From the NCBI RefSeq assembly GCF_029227915.1, contig NC_079878.1:3412001-3476000 (forward strand): a stretch of 64,000 nt of DNA, read 5' to 3'. The number at the start of each line of letters is the position of its first letter. Position 1 is the first letter of the stretch. The notes under the pieces are model-generated. The model was not told where the DNA came from, ran no database searches, and saw nothing but the letters and a program-made list of their open reading frames with translations. Positions 23,837 to 36,385 of the stretch are shown here, piece after piece. The position numbers and the translations under genes were made by a program. The DNA is from Hydractinia symbiolongicarpus (taxonomy: Eukaryota; Cnidaria; Hydrozoa; Anthoathecata; Hydractiniidae).

Positions 23837-25460
23837 ATGAGACTTGTAGTTTTCAAAAATGTTTTCATTTTTGATGAGACGCTGAATAAAAGAAGTTTAA
23901 TCGCCGGCAAACGAAAACCCGCCATTTCCCGTAAACCCCGGACTCGGCCAGTATAGTCAAAAGTATACAAAGAAAGTACCCAGGGAGTAAACTCATTTCC
24001 CGAACGATTTTTTAAATTATTTTTTCACCACTAAAACGCATGGGACTTGTAGTTTACAAAAATGTTTTCATTTTTGATGAGACTCTGAATAAAAGAAGTT
24101 TAATCGCCGGCAAACGAAAACCTGCGATTTCCCGTAAATCCCGGACTCGGCCCATATAGTCAAAAGTATACAAAGAAAGTACCCAGGGAGTAAACTCATT
24201 TTCCGAACGATTTTTTAAATTATTATTTCACCACTAAAGCCCATGAGACTTGTAGTTTTCAGAAATGTTTTCATTTTTGATGAGACTCCTAATGAAAGTG
24301 GTTTAATCGCCGGCAAACGAAAACCTGCGATTTCCCGTAAATCCCGGGCTTGGCCTGTATAATCGAATGCATACAAAGAAAGTACCCAGGAAGTAAACTC
24401 ATTTCCCGAACGATTTTTTAAATTATTATTTAACCACTAAAGCCCATGAGACTTGTAGTTTTTAAAAATGTTTTCATTTTTGATGAGACGCTGAATAAAA
24501 GAAGTTTAATCGCCGGCAAACGAAAACCCGCGACTTCCCGTAAATCCCCGACTCGGCCCGTATAGTCAAAAGTATACAAAGAAAGTACCCAGGGAGTAAA
24601 CTCATTTCCCGAACGATTTTTTAAATTATTTTTTCACCACTAAAACGCATGAGACCTGTAGTTTTCAGAAATGTTTTCATTTTTGATGAGACGCTTGATG
24701 AAAGTGGTTTAATCGCCGGCAAACGAAAACCCGCGATTTTCCGTAAATCCCGGGCTTGGCCCGTATAGTCGAATGTATACAAAGAAAGTACCCTGTGAGT
24801 AAACTCATTTCCTAAACGATTTTTTAAAGTATCTTTTCACCACTAAAACGCATGAGACTTGTAGTTTTCAAAAATGTTTCCTTTTTTGATGAGACGCTGA
24901 ATAAAAGAAGTTTAATCGCCGGCAAAGGAAAACCTGCCATTTCCCGTAAACCCCGGACTCGGCCCGTATAGTCAAAAGTATACAAAGAAAGTACCCAGGG
25001 AGTAAACTCATTTCCCGAACGATTTTTTAAATTATTTTTTCACCACTAAAACGCATGGGACTTGTAGTTTACAAAAATGTTTTCATTTTTGATGAGACTC
25101 TGAATAAAAGAAGTTTAATCGCCGGCAAACGAAAACCTGCGATTTCCCGTAAATCCCGGACTCGGCCCGTATAGTCAAAAGTATACAAAGAAAGTACCCA
25201 GGGAGTAAACTCATTTCCCGAACGATTTTTTAAATTATTATTTCACCACTAAAGCCCATGAGACTTGTAGTTTTTAGAAATGTTTTCATTTTTGATGAGA
25301 CGCTGAATAAAAGAAGTTTAATCGCCGGCAAATGAAAACCCGCGAATTCCCGTAAATCCCCGACTCGGCCCGTATAGTCAAAAGTATACAAAGAAAGTAC
25401 CCAGGGAGTAAACTCATTTCCCGAACGATTTTTTAAATTATTTTTTCACCACTAAAACGC

Positions 25461-25663
25461 ATGAGACCTGTAGTTTTAAGAAATGTTTTCATTTTTGATG
25501 GGACGCTGAATAAAAGAAGTTTAATCGCCGGCACACGAAAACCCGCGATTTCCCGTAAATCCCAGACTGGGCCCGTATATTCAAAAGTATACAAAGAAAG
25601 TACCCAGGGAGTAAACTCATTTCTCGAACGATTTTTTAAATTATTTTTTCACCACTAAAACGC
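25461..25663 (+). repeat. Monomer subtype D (representative)
   Basis: Marks: gagacctgtag, gatgggacgctg, cggcacacgaaaacc, gactgggcccgtatattc. This subtype holds the longest single-monomer plus-strand frame (65 codons). Other copies are at 145, 9887, 11307, 12119, 22849, 31114, 35574, 38213, 40647, 50425 and 54117. In most places it is followed by subtype I. Confidence 0.75.
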
Positions 25664-25866
25664 ATGAGACTTATAGTTTTCAAAAGTGTTTTTATTTTTG
25701 TTGAGACGCTGAATAAAAGAAGTTTAATCGCCGGCAAACGAAAACCCGCGATTTCCCGTAAATCCCGGACTCGGCCCGTATAGTCAAAAGTATACAGAGA
25801 AGGTACCCAGGGAGTAAACTCATTTCCCGAACGATTTTTTAAATTATTTTTTCACCACTAAAACGC

Positions 25867-26068
25867 ATGAGACTTGTAGTATGCAGAAATGTTTTCATTT
25901 TTGATGAGACGCTTAATGAAAGTGGTTTAATCGCCGGCAAACGAAAACCCGCGATTTCCCGTAAATCCCGGACTCGGCCGTATAGTCAAAAGTATACAAA
26001 GAAGGTACCCAGGGAGTAAACTCATTTCCCGAACAGTTTTTTAAATTATTTTTTCATCACTAAAACGC
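25867..26068 (+). repeat. Monomer subtype Q (202 bp, representative)
   Basis: Marks: cttgtagtatgcagaaatg, gcttaatgaaagtgg, ggactcggccgtatag (one c missing, hence 202 bp) and gaaggtaccc. The one-base deletion is inherited across copies at 10293, 12525, 13945, 19425, 23255, 26475, 28299, 31520, 32128, 33952 and 38619, so it is a lineage marker. Confidence 0.75.
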
Positions 26069-26676
26069 ATGAGACTTGTAATTTTTAGAAATGTTTTCAT
26101 TTTTGATGAGACGTTTAATGAAAGTGGTTTAATCGCCGGCAAACGAAAACCCGCGATTTCCCGTAAATCCTGGGCTTGGCCCGTATAGTCAAATGTATAC
26201 AAAGTAAGTACCCTGTGAGGAAACTCATTTCCAAAACGATTTTTTAAATTATCTTTTCACCACTAAAACGCATGAGACATGTAGTTTTTAAAAATGTTTT
26301 CATTTTTGATGAGACGCTGAATAAAAGAAGTTTAATCGCCGGCAAACGAAAACCCGCCATTTCCCGTAAACCCCGGACTCGGCCCGTATAGTCAAAAGTA
26401 TACAAAGAAGGTACCCAGGGAGTAAACTCATTTCCCGAACGATTTTTTAAATTATTTTTTCACCACTAAAACGCATGAGACTTGTAGTATGCAGAAATGT
26501 TTTCATTTTTGATGAGACGCTTAATGAAAGTGGTTTAATCGCCGGCAAACGAAAACCCGCGATTTCCCGTAAATCCCGGACTCGGCCGTATAGTCAAAAG
26601 TATACAAAGAAGGTACCCAGGGAGTAAACTTATTTCCCGAACAATTTTTTAAATTGTTTTTTCATCACTAAAACGC

Positions 26677-26879
26677 ATGAGACTTGTATTTTTTAGAAAT
26701 GTTTTCATTTTTGATGAGACGCTTAATGAAAGTGGTTTAATCGCCGGCAAACGAAAACCCGCGATTTCCCGTAAATCCCGGGCTTGGCCCGTACAGTCAA
26801 ATGTATACAAAGAAAGTACCCTGTGAGTAAACTCATTTCCAAAACGATTTTTTAAATTATCTTTTCACCACTAAAACGC
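26677..26879 (+). repeat. Monomer subtype F (representative)
   Basis: Marks: cttgtattttttagaaatg, gcttaatgaaagtgg, cgggcttggcccgtacag, gtcaaatgtatac and ccctgtgag. Usually found after Q and before N. A 202-bp form with the Q-type tail (ggccgtatag) is seen at 27488 and 33141. Confidence 0.7.
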
Positions 26880-27082
26880 ATGAGACTTGTAATTTTTAGA
26901 AATGTTTTCATTTTTGATGAGACGTTTAATGAAAGTGGTTTAATCGCCGGCAAACGAAAACCCGCGATTTCTCGTAAATCCTGGGCTTGGCCCGTATAGT
27001 CAAATGTATACAAAGAAAGTACCCTGTGAGTAAACTCATTTCCAAAACGATTTTTTAAATTATCTTTTCACCACTAAAACGC
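26880..27082 (+). repeat. Monomer subtype N (representative)
   Basis: Marks: cttgtaatttttagaaatg, gagacgtttaatgaaag, tcctgggcttggcccg or cccgggcttgg, gtcaaatgtatac and ccctgtgag. Present at 11713, 12930, 14350, 17598, 17801, in a run from 19830 to 20844, and repeatedly between 26 and 37 kb. Confidence 0.7.
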
Positions 27083-27285
27083 ATGAGACATGTAGTTTTC
27101 AAAAATGTTTTCATTTTTGATGAGACGATGAATAAAAGAAGTTTAATCGCCGGCAAACGAAAACCCGCCATTTCCCGTAAACCCCGGACTCGGCCCGTAT
27201 AGTCAAAAGTATACAAAGAAAGTACCCAGGGAGTAAACTCATTTCCCGAACGATTTTTTAAATTATTTTTTCACCACTAAAACGC
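27083..27285 (+). repeat. Monomer subtype M (representative)
   Basis: Marks: gagacatgtagttttcaaaaatg and cccgccatttcccgtaaac. A gacgatgaataaaag change marks the copies at 27083, 28096, 28907, 32736, 33749 and 34560. M normally ends the Q-F-N-M series. Confidence 0.7.
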
Positions 27286-28298
27286 ATGAGACCTGTAGTT
27301 TTAAGAACTGTTTTCATTTTTGATGAGACGCTTAATGAAAGTGGTTTAATCGCCGGCAAACGAAAACCCGCGATTTCCCGTAAATCCCGGACTCGGCCGT
27401 ATAGTCAAAAGTATACAAAGAAGGTACCCAGGGAGTAAACTCATTTCCCGAACAATTTTTTAAATTATTTTTTCATCACTAAAACGCATGAGACTTGTAT
27501 TTTTTAGAAATGTTTTCATTTTTGATGAGACGCTTAATGAAAGTGGTTTAATCGCCGGCAAACGAAAACCCGCGATTTCCCGTAAATCCCGGACTCGGCC
27601 GTATAGTCAAAAGTATACAAAGAAGGTACCCAGGGAGTAAACTTATTTCCCGAACAATTTTTTAAATTATTTTTTCATCACTAAAACGCATGAGACTTGT
27701 ATTTTTTAGAAATGTTTTCATTTTTGATGAGACGCTTAATGAAAGTGGTTTAATCGCCGGCAAACGAAAACCCGCGATTTCCCGTAAATCCCGGGCTTGG
27801 CCCGTACAGTCAAATGTATACAAAGAAAGTACCCTGTGAGTAAACTCATTTCCAAAACGATTTTTTAAATTATCTTTTCACCACTAAAACGCATGAGACT
27901 TGTAATTTTTAGAAATGTTTTCATTTTTGATGAGACGTTTAATGAAAGTGGTTTAATCGCCGGCAAACGAAAACCCGCGATTTCCCGTAAATCCTGGGCT
28001 TGGCCCGTATAGTCAAATGTATACAAAGAAAGTACCCTGTGAGTAAACTCATTTCCAAAACGATTTTTTAAATTATCTTTTCACCACTAAAACGCATGAG
28101 ACATGTAGTTTTCAAAAATGTTTTCATTTTTGATGAGACGATGAATAAAAGAAGTTTAATCGCCGGCAAACGAAAACCCGCCATTTCCCGTAAACCCCGG
28201 ACTCGGCCCGTATAGTCAAAAGTATACAAAGAAGGTACCCAGGGAGTAAACTCATTTCCCGAACGATTTTTTAAATTATTTTTTCACCACTAAAACGC

Positions 28299-29109
28299 AT
28301 GAGACTTGTAGTATGCAGAAATGTTTTCATTTTTGATGAGACGCTTAATGAAAGTGGTTTAATCGCCGGCAAACGAAAACCCGCGATTTCCCGTAAATCC
28401 CGGACTCGGCCGTATAGTCAAAAGTATACAAAGAAGGTACCCAGGGAGTAAACTTATTTCCCGAACAATTTTTTAAATTATTTTTTCATCACTAAAACGC
28501 ATGAGACTTGTATTTTTTAGAAATGTTTTCATTTTTGATGAGACGCTTAATGAAAGTGGTTTAATCGCCGGCAAACGAAAACCCGCGATTTCCCGTAAAT
28601 CCCGGGCTTGGCCCGTACAGTCAAATGTATACAAAGAAAGTACCCTGTGAGTAAACTCATTTCCAAAACGATTTTTTAAATTATCTTTTCACCACTAAAA
28701 CGCATGAGACTTGTAATTTTTAGAAATGTTTTCATATTTGATGAGACGTTTAATGAAAGTGGTTTAATCGCCGGCAAACGAAAACCCGCGATTTCCCGTA
28801 AATCCTGGGCTTGGCCCGTATAGTCAAATGTATACAAAGAAAGTACCCTGTGAGTAAACTCATTTCCAAAACGATTTTTTAAATTATCTTTTCACCACTA
28901 AAACGCATGAGACATGTAGTTTTCAAAAATGTTTTCATTTTTGATGAGACGATGAATAAAAGAAGTTTAATCGCCGGCGAACGAAAACCCGCCATTTCCC
29001 GTAAACCCCGGACTCGGCCCGTATAGTCAAAAGTATACAAAGAAAGTACCCAGGGAGTAAACTCATTTCCCGAACGATTTTTTAAATTATTTTTTCACCA
29101 CTAAAACGC
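28299..29109 (+). repeat. Q-F-N-M four-mer (811 bp, representative)
   Basis: Order Q 28299 (202 bp), F 28501, N 28704, M 28907. The same four-unit order starts at 12525, 13945, 26475, 32128 and 33952. It is the main building block of the 26-35 kb zone, where P (gaactg) and extra 202-bp F units are inserted between rounds. Confidence 0.75.
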
Positions 29110-29515
29110 ATGAGACCTGTAGTTTTAAGAACTGTTTTCATTTTTGATGAGACGCTTAATGAAAGTGGTTTAATCGCCGGCAAACGAAAACCCGCGATTT
29201 CCCGTAAATCCCGGACTCGGCCCGTATAGTCAAAAGTATACAAAGAAAGTACCCAGGGAGTAAACTCATTTCCCGAACGATTTTTTAAATTATTTTTTCA
29301 CCACTAAAACGCATGGGACTTGTAGTTTACAAAAATGTTTTCATTTTTGATGAGACTCTGAATAAAAGAAGTTTAATCGCCGGCAAACGAAAACCTGCGA
29401 TTTCCCGTAAATCCCGGACTCGGCCCATATAGTCAAAAGTATACAAAGAAAGTACCCAGGGAGTAAACTCATTTTCCGAACGATTTTTTAAATTATTATT
29501 TCACCACTAAAGCCC

Positions 29516-29692
29516 ATGAGACTTGTAGTTTTCAGAAATGTTTTCATTTTTGATGAGACGCTGAATAAAAGAAGTTTAATCGCCGGCAAACAAAAACCCG
29601 CCCGTATAGTCAAAAGTATATAAAGAAAGTACCCAGGGAGTAAACTCATTTCCAAAACGATTTTTTAAAGTATCTTTTCACCACTAAAACGC
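29516..29692 (+). repeat. 177-bp truncated monomer 3, chimeric head
   Basis: Same truncated tail as at 21048 and 23660, but the head is cccatgagacttgtag plus ttttcag, from the B unit that normally follows C. The chimera marks an unequal exchange between the 24243-type and 23660-type positions. Confidence 0.8.
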
Positions 29693-30504
29693 ATGAGACT
29701 TGTAGTTTTCAAAAATGTTTTCATTTTTGATGAGACGCTGAATAAAAGAAGTTTAATCGCCGGCAAACGAAAACCCGCCATTTCCCGTAAACCCCGGACT
29801 CGGCCAGTATAGTCAAAAGTATACAAAGAAAGTACCCAGGGAGTAAACTCATTTCCCGAACGATTTTTTAAATTATTTTTTCACCACTAAAACGCATGGG
29901 ACTTGTAGTTTACAAAAATGTTTTCATTTTTGATGAGACTCTGAATAAAAGAAGTTTAATCGCCGGCAAACGAAAACCTGCGATTTCCCGTAAATCCCGG
30001 ACTCGGCCCATATAGTCAAAAGTATACAAAGAAAGTACCCAGGGAGTAAACTCATTTTCCGAACGATTTTTTAAATTATTATTTCACCACTAAAGCCCAT
30101 GAGACTTGTAGTTTTCAGAAATGTTTTCATTTTTGATGAGACTCCTAATGAAAGTGGTTTAATCGCCGGCAAACGAAAACCTGCGATTTCCCGTAAATCC
30201 CGGGCTTGGCCTGTATAATCGAATGCATACAAAGAAAGTACCCAGGAAGTAAACTCATTTCCCGAACGATTTTTTAAATTATTATTTAACCACTAAAGCC
30301 CATGAGACTTGTAGTTTTTAAAAATGTTTTCATTTTTGATGAGACGCTGAATAAAAGAAGTTTAATCGCCGGCAAACGAAAACCCGCGACTTCCCGTAAA
30401 TCCCCGACTCGGCCCGTATAGTCAAAAGTATACAAAGAAAGTACCCAGGGAGTAAACTCATTTCCCGAACGATTTTTTAAATTATTTTTTCACCACTAAA
30501 ACGC

Positions 30505-30707
30505 ATGAGACCTGTAGTTTTCAGAAATGTTTTCTTTTTTGATGAGACGCTGAATAAAAGAAGTTTAATCGCCGGCAAAGGAAAACCTGCCATTTCCCGT
30601 AAACCCCGGACTCGGCCCGTATAGTCAAAAGTATACAAAGAAAGTACCCAGGGAGTAAACTCATTTCCCGAACGATTTTTTAAATTATTTTTTCACCACT
30701 AAAACGC
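30505..30707 (+). repeat. P/A fusion monomer (one unit lost)
   Basis: The head gagacctgtagttttcag is subtype P and the tail (tcttttttgatgag, then aaaggaaaacctgcc) is the tttcc form of A. In the two 2612-bp copies these are separate adjacent monomers (22037/22240 and 24649/24852). The fusion removed exactly one monomer length, as expected of an in-register unequal exchange. Confidence 0.8.
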
Positions 30708-33700
30708 ATGGGACTTGTAGTTTACAAAAATGTTTTCATTTTTGATGAGACTCTGAATAAAAGAAGTTTAATCGCCGGCAAACGAAAACCTGCGATTTCC
30801 CGTAAATCCCGGACTCGGCCCGTATAGTCAAAAGTATACAAAGAAAGTACCCAGGGAGTAAACTCATTTCCCGAACGATTTTTTAAATTATTATTTCACC
30901 ACTAAAGCCCATGAGACTTGTAGTTTTTAGAAATGTTTTCATTTTTGATGAGACGCTGAATAAAAGAAGTTTAATCGCCGGCAAATGAAAACCCGCGAAT
31001 TCCCGTAAATCCCCGACTCGGCCCGTATAGTCAAAAGTATACAAAGAAAGTACCCAGGGAGTAAACTCATTTCCCGAACGATTTTTTAAATTATTTTTTC
31101 ACCACTAAAACGCATGAGACCTGTAGTTTTAAGAAATGTTTTCATTTTTGATGGGACGCTGAATAAAAGAAGTTTAATCGCCGGCACACGAAAACCCGCG
31201 ATTTCCCGTAAATCCCAGACTGGGCCCGTATATTCAAAAGTATACAAAGAAAGTACCCAGGGAGTAAACTCATTTCTCGAACGATTTTTTAAATTATTTT
31301 TTCACCACTAAAACGCATGAGACTTATAGTTTTCAAAAGTGTTTTTATTTTTGTTGAGACGCTGAATAAAAGAAGTTTAATCGCCGGCAAACGAAAACCC
31401 GCGATTTCCCGTAAATCCCGGACTCGGCCCGTATAGTCAAAAGTATACAGAGAAGGTACCCAGGGAGTAAACTCATTTCCCGAACGATTTTTTAAATTAT
31501 TTTTTCACCACTAAAACGCATGAGACTTGTAGTATGCAGAAATGTTTTCATTTTTGATGAGACGCTTAATGAAAGTGGTTTAATCGCCGGCAAACGAAAA
31601 CCCGCGATTTCCCGTAAATCCCGGACTCGGCCGTATAGTCAAAAGTATACAAAGAAGGTACCCAGGGAGTAAACTCATTTCCCGAACAGTTTTTTAAATT
31701 ATTTTTTCATCACTAAAACGCATGAGACTTGTAATTTTTAGAAATGTTTTCATTTTTGATGAGACGTTTAATGAAAGTGGTTTAATCGCCGGCAAACGAA
31801 AACCCGCGATTTCCCGTAAATCCTGGGCTTGGCCCGTATAGTCAAATGTATACAAAGTAAGTACCCTGTGAGGAAACTCATTTCCAAAACGATTTTTTAA
31901 ATTATCTTTTCACCACTAAAACGCATGAGACATGTAGTTTTTAAAAATGTTTTCATTTTTGATGAGACGCTGAATAAAAGAAGTTTAATCGCCGGCAAAC
32001 GAAAACCCGCCATTTCCCGTAAACCCCGGACTCGGCCCGTATAGTCAAAAGTATACAAAGAAGGTACCCAGGGAGTAAACTCATTTCCCGAACGATTTTT
32101 TAAATTATTTTTTCACCACTAAAACGCATGAGACTTGTAGTATGCAGAAATGTTTTCATTTTTGATGAGACGCTTAATGAAAGTGGTTTAATCGCCGGCA
32201 AACGAAAACCCGCGATTTCCCGTAAATCCCGGACTCGGCCGTATAGTCAAAAGTATACAAAGAAGGTACCCAGGGAGTAAACTTATTTCCCGAACAATTT
32301 TTTAAATTGTTTTTTCATCACTAAAACGCATGAGACTTGTATTTTTTAGAAATGTTTTCATTTTTGATGAGACGCTTAATGAAAGTGGTTTAATCGCCGG
32401 CAAACGAAAACCCGCGATTTCCCGTAAATCCCGGGCTTGGCCCGTACAGTCAAATGTATACAAAGAAAGTACCCTGTGAGTAAACTCATTTCCAAAACGA
32501 TTTTTTAAATTATCTTTTCACCACTAAAACGCATGAGACTTGTAATTTTTAGAAATGTTTTCATTTTTGATGAGACGTTTAATGAAAGTGGTTTAATCGC
32601 CGGCAAACGAAAACCCGCGATTTCTCGTAAATCCTGGGCTTGGCCCGTATAGTCAAATGTATACAAAGAAAGTACCCTGTGAGTAAACTCATTTCCAAAA
32701 CGATTTTTTAAATTATCTTTTCACCACTAAAACGCATGAGACATGTAGTTTTCAAAAATGTTTTCATTTTTGATGAGACGATGAATAAAAGAAGTTTAAT
32801 CGCCGGCAAACGAAAACCCGCCATTTCCCGTAAACCCCGGACTCGGCCCGTATAGTCAAAAGTATACAAAGAAAGTACCCAGGGAGTAAACTCATTTCCC
32901 GAACGATTTTTTAAATTATTTTTTCACCACTAAAACGCATGAGACCTGTAGTTTTAAGAACTGTTTTCATTTTTGATGAGACGCTTAATGAAAGTGGTTT
33001 AATCGCCGGCAAACGAAAACCCGCGATTTCCCGTAAATCCCGGACTCGGCCGTATAGTCAAAAGTATACAAAGAAGGTACCCAGGGAGTAAACTCATTTC
33101 CCGAACAATTTTTTAAATTATTTTTTCATCACTAAAACGCATGAGACTTGTATTTTTTAGAAATGTTTTCATTTTTGATGAGACGCTTAATGAAAGTGGT
33201 TTAATCGCCGGCAAACGAAAACCCGCGATTTCCCGTAAATCCCGGACTCGGCCGTATAGTCAAAAGTATACAAAGAAGGTACCCAGGGAGTAAACTTATT
33301 TCCCGAACAATTTTTTAAATTATTTTTTCATCACTAAAACGCATGAGACTTGTATTTTTTAGAAATGTTTTCATTTTTGATGAGACGCTTAATGAAAGTG
33401 GTTTAATCGCCGGCAAACGAAAACCCGCGATTTCCCGTAAATCCCGGGCTTGGCCCGTACAGTCAAATGTATACAAAGAAAGTACCCTGTGAGTAAACTC
33501 ATTTCCAAAACGATTTTTTAAATTATCTTTTCATCACTAAAACGCATGAGACTTGTAATTTTTAGAAATGTTTTCATTTTTGATGAGACGTTTAATGAAA
33601 GTGGTTTAATCGCCGGCAAACGAAAACCCGCGATTTCCCGTAAATCCTGGGCTTGGCCCGTATAGTCAAATGTATACAAAGAAAGTACCCTGTGAGTAAA

Positions 33701-34964
33701 CTCATTTCCAAAACGATTTTTTAAATTATCTTTTCACCACTAAAACGCATGAGACATGTAGTTTTCAAAAATGTTTTCATTTTTGATGAGACGATGAATA
33801 AAAGAAGTTTAATCGCCGGCAAACGAAAACCCGCCATTTCCCGTAAACCCCGGACTCGGCCCGTATAGTCAAAAGTATACAAAGAAGGTACCCAGGGAGT
33901 AAACTCATTTCCCGAACGATTTTTTAAATTATTTTTTCACCACTAAAACGCATGAGACTTGTAGTATGCAGAAATGTTTTCATTTTTGATGAGACGCTTA
34001 ATGAAAGTGGTTTAATCGCCGGCAAACGAAAACCCGCGATTTCCCGTAAATCCCGGACTCGGCCGTATAGTCAAAAGTATACAAAGAAGGTACCCAGGGA
34101 GTAAACTTATTTCCCGAACAATTTTTTAAATTATTTTTTCATCACTAAAACGCATGAGACTTGTATTTTTTAGAAATGTTTTCATTTTTGATGAGACGCT
34201 TAATGAAAGTGGTTTAATCGCCGGCAAACGAAAACCCGCGATTTCCCGTAAATCCCGGGCTTGGCCCGTACAGTCAAATGTATACAAAGAAAGTACCCTG
34301 TGAGTAAACTCATTTCCAAAACGATTTTTTAAATTATCTTTTCACCACTAAAACGCATGAGACTTGTAATTTTTAGAAATGTTTTCATATTTGATGAGAC
34401 GTTTAATGAAAGTGGTTTAATCGCCGGCAAACGAAAACCCGCGATTTCCCGTAAATCCTGGGCTTGGCCCGTATAGTCAAATGTATACAAAGAAAGTACC
34501 CTGTGAGTAAACTCATTTCCAAAACGATTTTTTAAATTATCTTTTCACCACTAAAACGCATGAGACATGTAGTTTTCAAAAATGTTTTCATTTTTGATGA
34601 GACGATGAATAAAAGAAGTTTAATCGCCGGCAAACGAAAACCCGCCATTTCCCGTAAACCCCGGACTCGGCCCGTATAGTCAAAAGTATACAAAGAAAGT
34701 ACCCAGGGAGTAAACTCATTTCCCGAACGATTTTTTAAATTATTTTTTCACCACTAAAACGCATGAGACCTGTAGTTTTAAGAACTGTTTTCATTTCTGA
34801 TGAGACGCTTAATGAAAGTGGTTTAATCGCCGGCAAACGAAAACCCGCGATTTCCCGTAAATCCCGGACTCGGCCGTATAGTCAAAAGTATACAAAGAAG
34901 GTACCCAGGGAGTAAACTCATTTCCCGAACAATTTTTTAAATTATTTTTTCATCACTAAAACGC

Positions 34965-36385
34965 ATGAGACTTGTATTTTTTAGAAATGTTTTCATTTTT
35001 GATGAGACGCTTAATGAAAGTGGTTTAATCGCCGGCAAACGAAAACCCGCGATTTCCCGTAAATCCCGGACTTGGCCCGTACAGTCAAATGTATACAAAG
35101 AAAGTACCCTGTGAGTAAACTCATTTCCAAAACGATTTTTTAAATTATCTTTTCACCACTAAAACGCATGAGACTTGTAATTTTTAGAAATGTTTTCATT
35201 TTTGATGAGACGTTTAATGAAAGTGGTTTAATCGCCGGCAAACGAAAACCCGCGATTTCCCGTAAATCCTGGGCTTGGCCCGTATAGTCAAATGTATACA
35301 AAGTAAGTACCCTGTGAGGAAACTCATTTCCAAAACGATTTTTTAAATTAACTTTTCACCACTAAAACGCATGAGACATGTAGTTTTTAAAAATGTTTTC
35401 ATTTTTGATGAGACGCTGAATAAAAGAAGTTTAATCGCCGGCAAACGAAAACCCGCCATTTCCCGTAAACCCCGGACTCGGCCCGTATAGTCAAAAGTAT
35501 ACAAAGAAAGTACCCAGGGAGTAAACTCATTTCCCGAACGATTTTTTAAATTATTTTTTCACCACTAAAACGCATGAGACCTGTAGTTTTAAGAACTGTT
35601 TTCATTTTTGATGGGACGCTGAATAAAAGAAGTTTAATCGCCGGCAAACGAAAACCCGCGATTTCCCGTAAATCCCGGACTGGGCCCGTATATTCAAAAG
35701 TATACAAAGAAAGTACCCAGGGAGTAAACTCATTTCTCGAACGATTTTTTAAATTATTTTTTCACCACTATAACGCATGAGACTTATAGTTTTCAAAAGT
35801 GTTTTCATTTTTGATGAGACGCTTAATGAAAGTGGTTTAATCGCCGGCAAACGAAAACCCGCGATTTCCCGTAAATCCCGGACTCGGCCCGTATAGTCAA
35901 AAGTATACAGAGAAGGTACCCAGGGAGTAAACTCATTTCCCGAACGATTTTTTAAATTATTTTTTCACCACTAAAACGCATGAGACATGTAGTTTTCAAA
36001 AATGTTTTCATTTATGATGAGACGCTGAATAAAAGAAGTTTAATCGCCGGCAAACGAAAACCCGCCATTTCCCGTAAACCCCGGACTCGGCCCGTATAGT
36101 CAAAAGTATACAAAGAAAGTACCCAGGGAGTAAACTCATTTCCAAAACGATTTTTTAAATTTTCTTTTCACCACTAAAACGCATGAGACTTGTAATTTTT
36201 AGAAATGTTTTCATTTTTGATGAGACGTTTAATGAAAGTGGTTTAATCGCCGGCAAACGAAAACCCGCGATTTCCCGTAAATCCTGGGCTTGGCCCGTAT
36301 AGTCAAATGTATACAAAGAAAGTACCCTGTGAGTAAACTCATTTCCAAAACGATTTTTTAAATTATCTTTTCACCACTAAAACGC
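34965..36385 (+). repeat. Mixed satellite between super-HOR and trimer
   Basis: Order: F (cggacttggcccgtacag, a chimera), N (with tacaaagtaagtacc), M, D (gaactg with gggacg, and aaacg in place of cacacg), I (cactataacgc), M, N, then the trimer zone. The N/M pair at 35168-35573 carries the tacaaagtaagtacc mark seen at 26069 and 31722, so it is a third copy of that pair. Confidence 0.7.

Larger units (their letters stand above)
23457..26068 (+). repeat. 2612-bp thirteen-mer HOR, copy 2
   Basis: Exact +2612 match in monomer order and in rare marks: ctcctaatg, gtataatcgaatgc, cttgatgaaag, caaaggaaaacctgcc and gaacagtttttt. Few differences were noticed (for example gatgcgacg versus gatgggacg in D, and cggccagtatag). 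It breaks at 26069, where N follows Q in place of M. Confidence 0.85.
23660..29312 (+). repeat. 5.65-kb super-HOR, copy 1
   Basis: The segment from the truncated monomer through D-I-Q and the Q-F-N-M region reappears about 5.65-5.86 kb downstream. Rare marks found in both copies at the expected offset are caaagtaagtaccctgtgagg (about 26197), aaattgttttttcatc (about 26653) and ttcatatttgatgag (about 28731). It ends in a chimeric P unit at 29110. Confidence 0.8.
29516..34964 (+). repeat. 5.65-kb super-HOR, copy 2
   Basis: Offset from copy 1 is 5856 bp up to about 30.5 kb and 5653 bp from 30708 onward. The 203-bp change occurs in the chimeric monomer at 30505, where P and A(tttcc) have been fused into one. 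Monomers from 31317 (I) to 34763 (P) match 25664 to 29110 one for one. Confidence 0.8.
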
